Made by a program: the position numbers and the translations under genes | Part shown: positions 25,759 through 34,100 of the stretch, piece after piece | Numbering within the stretch: position 1 is the stretch's first letter | Layout: each line of letters starts with the position of its first letter | Assembly (NCBI RefSeq): GCF_000621785.1 | Contig: NZ_JHXI01000012.1 | Span: forward strand, 1-64,000 | Source: Ruminococcus flavefaciens ND2009 | GTDB taxonomy: Bacteria; Bacillota; Clostridia; Oscillospirales; Ruminococcaceae | DNA length: 64,000 nucleotides | Direction: 5' to 3' | Notes under the pieces: generated by a model | The model's database searches: none | The model's input: only the letters and a program-made list of their open reading frames with translations | Told to the model about the DNA's origin: nothing

Positions 25759-26430
25759 ATGGAGAAGACAATAGTATCAAACAAGGACAAGAACGTACAG
25801 AAAGTCAATACACTGGGCAAGGTCAGCAGGATAATGCTGAATATAGCCCTCACCGCACTCATCATCGGCATGGTGACCTGCATAGTGATGTCAATATATT
25901 TCTGTACACTGCCTAAGGACGCAGTGGCTCTCAAGGGCGATTTCAAAGGCAGCGTGACCGTCAGCCATGAGCTGCCCGAAAAGTTCATCGTAATAAATGA
26001 GGAAGACGTGGAAGTCGGCAAGGAAGGCAGACAGCTGAAATACTCCGTCACCGAGAACAGGGACGAGGACAACAACAAGGTCTATGACATAAGCTTCCTG
26101 CTGGACAAGCTGACGGGTACCGAGCTGAAGGTGCTGGCAGCAGGGGCAATGGCACTGATAGCTTTATCCCTGCTGATACTCAGTATCATCGTCATTTTCG
26201 GCAAGAAACTTGCAAAGGCACTGGAGACCTGCGACTCGCCCTTTGAGGACAACGTGCTGAAAAAGATGAAGTCATTCGGTTTTTCGCTTATCCCATGGGC
26301 ACTATACAAGCTTATAGTGGGAAATCTTGGCGGTATCACAACCGTAATTTTCGTGCTGGTAGTTCTGCTGTTCATCAGCGTATTCAATTACGGCGCAAAG
26401 CTCCAGCGCGAGTCCGACGAGACACTGTGA
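25759..26430 (+). CDS. DUF2975-type membrane protein (4 of 4), enlarged
   Basis: A 223-residue member. It has an extra extracytoplasmic domain of about 65 residues between helices 1 and 2 (VALKGDFKGSVTVSHELPEK and following), then the loop CDSPFEDN and the end FNYGAKLQRESDETL. The extra domain is beta-rich and charged and is the likeliest ligand-contacting part of the cluster. It starts 13 bases after copy 3. Confidence 0.8.
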   Translation: MEKTIVSNKDKNVQKVNTLGKVSRIMLNIALTALIIGMVTCIVMSIYFCTLPKDAVALKGDFKGSVTVSHELPEKFIVINEEDVEVGKEGRQLKYSVTENRDEDNNKVYDISFLLDKLTGTELKVLAAGAMALIALSLLILSIIVIFGKKLAKALETCDSPFEDNVLKKMKSFGFSLIPWALYKLIVGNLGGITTVIFVLVVLLFISVFNYGAKLQRESDETL

Positions 26431-26439
26431 GGTGGGAAT

Positions 26440-26655
26440 ATGTCGATAATCCTTAGACTTGACCGCGTAATGGCGGACAGGAAAATGAGCCTTAACGAGC
26501 TCAGCGACCGCGTAGGCGTCAGCAACGTAAACCTTTCCAAGCTGAAAACGGGCAAGGTAAGCGCCATACGCTTCTCCACCCTCAATGCTATATGCAAGGT
26601 GCTGAAATGCCAGCCGGGGGACATACTGGAGTTCATAGACGACGGCGAAGAATAG
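26440..26655 (+). CDS. XRE-family transcriptional regulator (YozG-like)
   Basis: A 71-residue one-domain helix-turn-helix protein. The segment MSLNELSDRVGVSNVNLSKL is the helix-turn-helix, followed by FSTLNAICKVLKCQPGDILEF, which is typical of the small regulators paired with DUF2975 proteins. It is the last gene of the five-gene operon and has AGGTGGG upstream. It probably controls the operon through the ACGATAAA sites upstream of gene 1. Confidence 0.88.
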   Translation: MSIILRLDRVMADRKMSLNELSDRVGVSNVNLSKLKTGKVSAIRFSTLNAICKVLKCQPGDILEFIDDGEE

Positions 26656-26740
26656 CCGTACGAAGCTCATCTGCAATAAAACATGAATGGGATACCGCAG
26701 AAGTGCGGTGGGGTACAGGGGCAGAGCTCCTGAAAAAAGC

Positions 26741-26780
26741 ACCCCTGAGTGATGATTACTTCACTCAGGGGGATTTTTTT
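26741..26780 (+). terminator. Bidirectional terminator after the DUF2975 operon
   Basis: CCCCTGAGTGA and TCACTCAGGGG are long hairpin arms with a T-run on the right and, on the other strand, a T-run on the left. It serves both convergent transcripts. Confidence 0.88.
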
Positions 26781-26781
26781 A

Positions 26782-27549
26782 TCATTTTTTACCGCATATC
26801 TCCGTAATATCGTAGCTCAGCTCAAAGGCGTCATCGTCACATTCGCTGTAGAAGCTGCTGACGATACGGCTCGCCACCAGATGACCACCGTTGTCATCGG
26901 CGTCGATGAGGAGCACCACTACCCGGTCATTTCCGCAGACCGAAGCCATATCACCGCGGCGCAGACAGAGCCTTACCGCCTCCGCGAGGGTTTTCAAGAC
27001 CTTTTTTCGGGCGGCGGCGGAGCATTCCTCGCCGCAGGACAGGGTTATCTCCAGCATCTGAGCGGTCTTGCCCGTCCTTTCGAGAGTTCTCATGACGAAG
27101 CGGAATATACTGGTGAACTCTGCTGAGCGCACACAGAAAGCGCCTGTATCACGGTCTTTGAGGGACATGAGTTTTTCGTGGGTAATGACCTCGTCCCTGC
27201 CCAGCTTTACGGGGATAAGAGTGAGGGCTTTCACCCTCCTCAGCAGCAGCTGACCGCAGAGGGGCAGGCGGATAACGTCGTCGAAGCCCATAGCCAGCAT
27301 TATCTCCTGATTTTCGCCGCTCGTGTCAGAGGTGACAGCAGCCGACGGCACAGAGCGCAGTCTGTCCGAGCTGCGGATACTGCTGATGACAGCACCCACA
27401 GAGCCGCTGCAATACTCCTCGGAAACGAGAATGACATCACAGTCGGTGAGACGGCTCACATCGGCTGCAACGGTGCAGTCGAAGGACTCGCCCAGGGCAT
27501 TTTCCCAGAAACCCGAATTATTCAAACTGTCAATGATACCTGCGATCAT
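26782..27549 (-). CDS. Degenerate receiver-GGDEF-like protein
   Basis: A 255-residue protein. The N-terminal 120 residues resemble a response-regulator receiver: DCDVILVSEE, then GFDDVIRLPLCGQLLLRRVKAL, which mimics the usual D-D-x-x-x-K-P end, but the phospho-acceptor site is not clear. The C-terminal half follows the layout of a GGDEF domain with the signature changed to GNDRVVVLL, so it should not make cyclic di-GMP. It may be a scaffold or effector. ATG at 27549 with CGGAGG upstream is preferred to an in-frame start at 27612. No kinase gene is adjacent. Confidence 0.65.
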   Translation of the reverse strand: MIAGIIDSLNNSGFWENALGESFDCTVAADVSRLTDCDVILVSEEYCSGSVGAVISSIRSSDRLRSVPSAAVTSDTSGENQEIMLAMGFDDVIRLPLCGQLLLRRVKALTLIPVKLGRDEVITHEKLMSLKDRDTGAFCVRSAEFTSIFRFVMRTLERTGKTAQMLEITLSCGEECSAAARKKVLKTLAEAVRLCLRRGDMASVCGNDRVVVLLIDADDNGGHLVASRIVSSFYSECDDDAFELSYDITEICGKK

Positions 27550-27708
27550 AGCACAGCCTCCGTTCAAAAGTTGTTCACATTTGATTATAGCATATTCTTT
27601 TGCAAGTATCAATTATCTTTTGCAACAAAAATTCATATCATTTTTTGTCTCATAGGACAAAGGGGAGATTGTTTCCGTTTCGCAATAAAAGGGAAACCAA
27701 TTTTTTTC

Positions 27709-27737
27709 TTGATTATTTTGTAAAGTTGCTGTATAAT
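27709..27737 (+). promoter_or_regulatory. SigA-type promoter of the two-lipoprotein operon
   Basis: TTGATT (27709-27714) and TATAAT (27732-27737) are 17 bp apart. Confidence 0.75.
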
Positions 27738-27770
27738 GTATTTACAAGAGCTATGTGAGGAGGTCAGAAT

Positions 27771-28391
27771 ATGAAAGAATTGAGATTTTTTGCCGCCCTT
27801 TCGGCAGCTGCGGTCATTGCGGCTTCAATGCTCAGCGGCTGTACCGACCACAATGAGAGCTACATCGAGAGACCGCATACGCAAGCGGAGACCACAACAG
27901 AGGGTATAGTGGAGTGGACCACCAAGGCTCAGACCACCACTGCTGTCACCACAAAGAAGGCGAAGAAGACCACCTCCGCCGATAACGAGGACAGCGTTAC
28001 AACTGCCAAAAAGAACAAGAACAAGAATAAAAAGACTACTTCTTCCGAAGAAGAATATACCGAAACTACCACAACTACGGCGGTTTTTGACAGCGATGAC
28101 GGCACCTATGTGGAGTATCACTTCCGCAATAAAAAGCTCCTCAACCAGCATTTCGAGAAGCACGGCGAGGAGTTTGCCGACGATTTCGGCTATAATTCCG
28201 CAGCTGAGTACGAAAAGGGCGCCAGCGACGTTATCAACAACTCCTCAGCCCTTCACAAGACCGAGGCGGAGGACGGCGACGGAGTTTACTACATAGAGTC
28301 TACCAACGAGTTCGTGATACTGTCCACAGACGGCTATATCAGAACATATTTCCGCCCCAACGGCGGTATAGATTACTATAACAGACAATAA
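27771..28391 (+). CDS. Lipoprotein with BECR/EndoU-like nuclease-type domain
   Basis: A 206-residue lipoprotein. It has a signal peptide with lipobox LSGC (about residues 22-25) and a T/K/E-rich linker of about 80 residues. The compact C-terminal domain (about 112-206) has the pattern RNKKLLNQHFEKHGEEF, YNSAAEYEKGASD, FVILSTDGYIRTYFRPNG. That pattern recalls the colicin D/E5, RelE and CdiA-type ribonuclease-like domains found in polymorphic toxins and phage proteins, where H and R/T near the end are catalytic. This is recognition by eye only. A lipid-anchored form is odd. It is followed by a second lipoprotein in the same operon. Confidence 0.72.
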   Translation: MKELRFFAALSAAAVIAASMLSGCTDHNESYIERPHTQAETTTEGIVEWTTKAQTTTAVTTKKAKKTTSADNEDSVTTAKKNKNKNKKTTSSEEEYTETTTTTAVFDSDDGTYVEYHFRNKKLLNQHFEKHGEEFADDFGYNSAAEYEKGASDVINNSSALHKTEAEDGDGVYYIESTNEFVILSTDGYIRTYFRPNGGIDYYNRQ

Positions 28392-28409
28392 CAGAATGAA
28401 GGTGCTGAC

Positions 28410-29099
28410 ATGAAAAGAAGAGTATATGCAGCCTTAGCTCTGACAGCTGCGGCGGTAATGTTGAGCGGCTGTTCGGGAAGCAAGCTTTCCCATAAGAGCA
28501 GCGACGTCCCCGACAGACCGGAGAACTGGTCAGTGGAGCAGAGGGCTCTTGAGGATATAACTCCCATAGCAGGCGAGGAGCGGGTCTTTGTCACCAGAGA
28601 CGAGGAGACCGATGCTGTGAAGATAATACAGGGCGTCCTCAGCGACGATCCCATCAACAACGAAAGGGAAGCTCTCGACCTCATCGCCTCATATTCCCAG
28701 GTAATGGGCTATATAGACGTATACAGCGAGCTTCAGTACAGCGGCGCCACAGAGTACGGAAGAAAGGTGGACTACAGGTTCGACCAGTTCTGCGATGGCA
28801 TGGAAGCAGGCTTCGTGGAGCTGATGGTGGATCCCGACGAGGGCAACAGAGCAGTAGTTCTCAACAGCCATTATACCGATCTCTGGGGCTTCAGCACCAA
28901 GCCTAAGGTAAGTGAAGCCGAGGCAGTGAAGTGCGCAGGGGACAAGTACAGGACCGACAAGGGTACAAAGCCCGAGCTCATCATAGCCGAGGGCCCCGTT
29001 CTGGCATGGAAGGTACCCGTAAATGACGAGGACGTGGCAGAGGTATATATCGACGCAAACAACGGCGACATCATACGCCGCATACCCGTAACAGACTGA
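28410..29099 (+). CDS. Lipoprotein with PepSY/FTP-like domain
   Basis: A 229-residue lipoprotein with lipobox LSGC at about residues 18-21. The C-terminal stretch, KVSEAEAVKCAGDKY and then LAWKVPVNDEDVAEVYIDANNGDII, fits a PepSY or FTP domain, known from thermolysin propeptides and as a peptidase inhibitor. The middle part (60-150) also has an FTP-like layout. It is 18 bases after the BECR-like lipoprotein gene, so the two are probably made together. A regulator of a surface peptidase is plausible; no peptidase gene is adjacent. Confidence 0.75.
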   Translation: MKRRVYAALALTAAAVMLSGCSGSKLSHKSSDVPDRPENWSVEQRALEDITPIAGEERVFVTRDEETDAVKIIQGVLSDDPINNEREALDLIASYSQVMGYIDVYSELQYSGATEYGRKVDYRFDQFCDGMEAGFVELMVDPDEGNRAVVLNSHYTDLWGFSTKPKVSEAEAVKCAGDKYRTDKGTKPELIIAEGPVLAWKVPVNDEDVAEVYIDANNGDIIRRIPVTD

Positions 29100-29109
29100 A
29101 TATAAAAAG

Positions 29110-29155
29110 AAAAGGGGATACATTCCTTAACGGAACATATCCCTTTTGCTTTTTC
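29110..29155 (+). terminator. Bidirectional terminator
   Basis: AAAAGGGGATA and TATCCCTTTT pair around an A/T-rich loop that itself has a small stem, and a T-run follows. It lies between convergent genes. Confidence 0.75.
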
Positions 29156-29166
29156 TGGTATTTATC

Positions 29167-29397
29167 TTACTTGACAATAAACTTGTCGATCTCTTTGAGG
29201 AACTTGTCAGCGTCATCTGTGTGCGCATTAAGCTGGATAGGCTTTGAGAGGTCGAGGCTGAAGATACCCATGATGGACTTTGCATCGATGGCATATCTAC
29301 CGGAAACGAGGTCAATATCGAAATCATACTTCATAACGATGTTGACGAATTCCTTTACGTCATTGATTGCCTGAAGATTAACAGTTGTTTTAGTCAT
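29167..29397 (-). CDS. HPr-like protein lacking the phospho-histidine
   Basis: A 76-residue protein of the HPr fold. The regulatory serine region is preserved as AKSIMGIFSLDLSKPIQL with S41 equal to HPr Ser46. The active-site histidine motif (GxHARP near residue 15) is replaced by NLQAINDVKEF, so it cannot carry phosphate for sugar uptake. This resembles Crh-type proteins that act only through serine phosphorylation in carbon control. No PTS genes are in the window. AGGAGG upstream; a strong promoter lies at 29489-29517. Confidence 0.82.
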   Translation of the reverse strand: MTKTTVNLQAINDVKEFVNIVMKYDFDIDLVSGRYAIDAKSIMGIFSLDLSKPIQLNAHTDDADKFLKEIDKFIVK

Positions 29398-29488
29398 ACT
29401 TTACCTCCTGTTTTCAGATGTACGGATGTGCGAATGGATTTTTTTCTTGTTTATTTCTTTTTCTGCGGCTTTTCCCTTCCGCAGTTAT

Positions 29489-29517
29489 ATAATAGCACTT
29501 CTAAACTGCGCTGTCAA
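29489..29517 (-). promoter_or_regulatory. SigA-type promoter of the HPr-like gene
   Basis: On the minus strand TTGACA (29512-29517) and TATTAT (29489-29494) have a 17-bp spacer. Confidence 0.7.
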
Positions 29518-29692
29518 GCCGTTTTGGGAATTTTCGTCATTTTGGTATATATGATTGATATAGGGGAGCCGATTTTTATTGATAGAGGATAAACTATTAA
29601 GAGTGCATAAAAACTCTGAGTAATAATTGTGCACAATTCCAGTGAGGGGAAAGTGTACCATACTACGTTGATTATTAAATTTGAGGAGAATT

Positions 29693-31006
29693 ATGTATAA
29701 AGTATATTTTATAACATTTGGCTGCAAGGTCAACCACTATGAGACCGAATGTATGAAGGAGCTCTTCCGCGGAGCAGGCTTTGATATAGCCGACGCCCCC
29801 GAGGGAGCTGATGCCGTGGTCATAAATTCCTGTACTGTCACCTCGTCGGGTGACAGCCGTGCCCTTTCGGCGCTGCGCAGAACAAGGGCGGCACTTCCCG
29901 ATGCGGTGATCGCCCTGACAGGCTGCTATCCGCAGGCAAACCGCAAGGAGGCTGAGCAGCTTCCCGAGGCGGATATAATCGCGGGAACAAAGTACAGGAG
30001 CAGGATAGTGAGCATGGTGCAGAGCTGCCTTGAGGAGCGCCGCCGTATCGTGGAGCTTTCCGATTACAGCTCAGGAGATATATTCGAGCCCCTGAAATGC
30101 ACCCGCTTTGACAGCAATACCCGCGCTTTCGTGAAGATACAGGACGGCTGCAACCAGTTCTGCTCATACTGCATGATACCCTATGCGAGGGGACGGTGCC
30201 GCTCAAAGCCTCTGGACGTTCTCCGCAGCGAGGTGAGAGCCATAGCAGAGGGGGGCGTAAAGGAGATAGTTCTGTCGGGCATAAATCTTGCCTTTTACGG
30301 CAGAGAGTTCGGTGCAGACCTTGCTGATGCCGCGGAGATATGTGCTGCCACAGAGGGCATTGAGCGCATAAGGCTCAGCTCCCTTGAGCCCGAGATGATG
30401 TCGGAGGAGCTGCTCATGAGACTGAGAGCCCTGCCGCAGTTCTGTCCCCAGTTCCACCTGTCCCTGCAAAGCGGCTGTGAGCGGACGCTGAAAGCCATGA
30501 ACCGCAGATATACCGCCGCGGAGTACCTTGCCCTGACCGAGCGGATACGGAGCATCTTCCCCGACTGCTCCTTCACCACCGATGTGATGGTGGGATTTCC
30601 GCAGGAGACCGACGAGGATCACGCCGAGTCCGTGGACTTTGTGCGCCGCGTGGGCTTTGCGAAGGTCCACGTTTTCAGATATTCGCGGAGAAAGGGTACA
30701 AAAGCCGACAGAATGAGCGGACAGGTGCCCGAGAGCATCAAGACCCTCCGCTGGCAGGAGATGACAGCCGCCGCCGAGGAAAAGCGTGAGGAGTACCTCC
30801 GCGCTCAGGTGGGAAAGACTGTCCCCGTACTCTTTGAACGCGAAAAATCAACAGAATTTCACCGCGGATATGCACCCGATTATACATTAATAAAAATTTC
30901 CCGAAAAAATCCCGAAAAAAGTTTGCGTAATCAGATAATTAGTGTTATAATAGAAGAGTGTGGTCACGACTTCTGCTTCGGCAGTCCCGTCGGCGGCCTG
31001 TATTAA
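29693..31006 (+). CDS. mtaB: tRNA t6A methylthiotransferase
   Basis: A 437-residue radical SAM methylthiotransferase that adds a methylthio group to t6A37 of tRNAs reading ANN codons. The N-terminal UPF0004 domain has three cluster cysteines (FGCKVNHYE, NSCTVTS, TGCYPQ). The radical SAM motif is CNQFCSYC near residue 147, and a TRAM-like end follows (FHRGYAPDYTLIKI). The short N-terminus FITFGCKVN and overall length fit MtaB rather than MiaB or RimO. ATG at 29693 has GAGGAG upstream; an in-frame ATG 12 bases earlier lies within the ribosome binding region. Confidence 0.94.
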   Translation: MYKVYFITFGCKVNHYETECMKELFRGAGFDIADAPEGADAVVINSCTVTSSGDSRALSALRRTRAALPDAVIALTGCYPQANRKEAEQLPEADIIAGTKYRSRIVSMVQSCLEERRRIVELSDYSSGDIFEPLKCTRFDSNTRAFVKIQDGCNQFCSYCMIPYARGRCRSKPLDVLRSEVRAIAEGGVKEIVLSGINLAFYGREFGADLADAAEICAATEGIERIRLSSLEPEMMSEELLMRLRALPQFCPQFHLSLQSGCERTLKAMNRRYTAAEYLALTERIRSIFPDCSFTTDVMVGFPQETDEDHAESVDFVRRVGFAKVHVFRYSRRKGTKADRMSGQVPESIKTLRWQEMTAAAEEKREEYLRAQVGKTVPVLFEREKSTEFHRGYAPDYTLIKISRKNPEKSLRNQIISVIIEECGHDFCFGSPVGGLY

Positions 31007-31160
31007 TGCGTAATGCTTTATAAAATGCATAATGCATAATGCATAATTCATAATTGCGGTGCCGCCATGCGGCGAATGATCTTAAATGGTCCTGTTTCTG
31101 ATATTATCGGCGAAGCCGATACGTTCATTGTGAATTATGAATTATGAATTATGAATTGAC
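31007..31160. repeat. Heptamer-bounded intergenic element before purL
   Basis: Left 7-bp array CATAATG/CATAATT at 31028-31055 and right array ATGAATT at 31130-31157 enclose a core of about 75 bp. Inside the core are two short palindromes, GCCGCCATGCGGC and TCGGCGAAGCCGA. It is the close relative of the serC-serA element. No purine riboswitch is seen before purL. Confidence 0.82.
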
Positions 31161-31175
31161 CGAAAGGAGATCTTT

Positions 31176-34100
31176 ATGTCCGTATTCAGAATTTACGTTG
31201 AAAAAAAGCCTGAATTTGCAGTTGAGGCACAGTCCGTGCTCAGCGATATAAAAACTGCTCTCAGACTTAACATTTCCGGCGTCCGCATCATTAACAGATA
31301 CGATGCAGACAAGCTCAGCGAGGAGGACTTCAACGCTGCCATCAGCACAGTATTCTCCGAGCCCGCAGTTGACGTGGTATATGACGAGCTTCCTCAGGTG
31401 GCAGAGACCGACCGCGTTTTCGCTGTTGAGTACCTCCCCGGACAGTTCGACCAGAGAGCCGACAGCTGTGAGCAGTGTATACAGATACTCCGCCAGGGCG
31501 AGCGCTGCCGTGTGAGAAATGCCAGAGTTTACATCATCTCAGGTGTGATCTCAGACGAGGACTTCGCAAAGCTCAAGGCTTATATCATCAACCCCGTTGA
31601 GAGCCGCGAGGCTTCACTGGAGACTGTAAAGACCCTCGATACCAACTATGACATCCCCACAACAGTTGAGGAGCTTGAGGGCTTCATCAACCTCAATGCC
31701 TTCGGACTCCATGCATTCGTTGACAAGTTCGGACTTGCCATGGACTACGATGATATAAAGTTCTGTCAGGACTATTTCCGCAACGAGGAAAAGCGCAACC
31801 CCACAATTACCGAGATCCGCATGATCGACACCTACTGGTCGGATCACTGCCGTCACACCACATTCCTCACAAATGTTGAAAACGTAAAGATAGATACTCC
31901 TTATATAAAGGATACATACGATATGTATGTGAACGTCCGCGAGGAGCTGGGCAGAACGGACAAGCCCATGACCCTTATGGACCTTGCTACCCTTGCAGCA
32001 AAGAAGCTGAAGGCTGACGGAAAGCTTCCCGACCTTGACGAGAGCGAGGAGATCAATGCCTGCTCTGTAAAGATCAAGGTGGATATAGACGGCGAGCAGG
32101 AGGACTGGATCCTCATGTTCAAGAACGAGACCCACAACCACCCCACAGAGATCGAGCCCTTCGGCGGTGCGGCTACCTGTCTGGGCGGTGCTATCCGTGA
32201 TCCTCTTTCGGGACGTTCTTATGTATATCAGGCTATGCGTGTAACAGGTGCAGCCAATCCTCTCGTACCCGTTGAGGACACCATCGCAGGCAAGCTCCCC
32301 CAGAGAAAGATCACAGTGGGCGCGGCAAACGGCTACAGCTCCTACGGTAACCAGATAGGTCTGGCAACAGGCCATGTTGCTGAGGTATACCACCCCGGCT
32401 ATGTTGCAAAGCGTATGGAGATAGGCGCAGTTCTCGGTGCGGCTCCTGCTGAGAATATCCGCAGAGAGAGCCCCGTTCCCGGCGACATCGTTATCCTTCT
32501 CGGCGGAAAGACAGGCCGTGACGGCTGCGGCGGTGCAACAGGCTCCTCAAAGTCACACACACTTGAGTCACTTGAGAGCTGCGGCGCTGAGGTACAGAAG
32601 GGTAATCCTCCCGAGGAGAGAAAGCTCCAGAGACTGTTCCGCAATCCCGAGGTAACAAAGATGATAAAGCGCTGCAACGACTTCGGTGCAGGCGGCGTTT
32701 CCGTTGCTATCGGCGAGCTGACAGACGGTCTCGTTATCAACCTCAATGCAGTGCCCAAGAAGTACGACGGTCTTGACGGTACCGAGATAGCAATTTCCGA
32801 GTCACAGGAGAGAATGGCAGTTGTCATCGCTCCCGAGGACCTTGATAAATTCATGGAGGAGGCTGCCAAGGAGAACCTTGAAGCTACCCTCGTTGCAGAC
32901 GTTGTTGAAGAACCCAGACTGAAGATGAACTGGAACGGCAATACCATCGTTGACCTTTCACGCGAGTTCCTCAACTCAAACGGCGCTCCCAAGTATACAG
33001 ACATCGAGATTGAGAGACCTGCCTTCAGCTCAGAGACAGTTCCCGCTGACAGCGCCGAGACCTGGTCACAGCTCATGTCCAACCTCAATGTATGCTCACA
33101 GAAGGGACTTATCGAGAAGTTCGACTCCACCATCGGCGCAGGCACAGTCCTCATGCCCTTCGGCGGCGTTTACCAGATGACTCCCTCACAGGCTATGGCA
33201 GCAAAGATACCCGTCCTCAAGGGCGAGACCAACACCTGCTCGCTCATGGGCTGGGGCTACAATCCCGATATATCCGAGAAGTCTCCTTATCACGGCGCAA
33301 TGCTGGCTGTTATCGAGTCCATCGCCAAGGTAGTTGCAGCAGGCGGCTCTTACAAGAAGTGCTGGCTCACATTCCAGGAGTACTTCGAGAGAACACAGAA
33401 CGATCCTACTCGCTGGGGCAAGCCTATGGCTGCTCTCCTGGGCGCATTCAAGGCTCAGCTGGAAATGGAGTGCGGCTCTATCGGCGGCAAGGACTCAATG
33501 TCCGGTACCTTCGAGAACATCGACGTTCCTCCCACACTTGTTTCCTTCGCAGTTTCAACTGCTATGGCAGATAAGATAGTCTCCACAGAGTTCAAGGAGT
33601 CGGGGAGCACAGTCATCACTATCGTTCCCGAGTATGACGAGCACGGTCTGCCCAAGTTCGACAGCATCAGAGAGTGCTTCGACAAGGTCGAGAAGCTCAT
33701 CGCCGAGGATAGGGCAAATGCCATCTGGACCAACGGCTACGGCGGATTTGCCGAGGGTATCGCAAAGATGTGCTTCGGTAACAAGATCGGCTTTGAGTTC
33801 ACATCACAGCCCTCAGCAGAGATGCTGTTCAAGCCCTGCTACGGCGCATTCATCATCGAGCTTAAAGGCGAGGCAAAGAGCGGCGAGGAAGTCCTCGGTA
33901 AGACTATCAAGGACTACAAGATACTCTGCCGCGACTATACACTCAGCCTGGATAACCTCCAGAGGATCTGGGAGGGCAAGCTTGAGCCCGTATTCCCATG
34001 CCGCATAAAGACAACGGATACAACTCCCCAGACATATTCATCACCCAACCGCATACAGCTCTCGGCTTCCACAAAGATCGCAAAGCCCAGAGTGCTTATC

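Noticed and set aside
31007..31175. Purine riboswitch before purL
   Set aside because: No purine aptamer core is seen; the gap is filled by a heptamer-bounded element.
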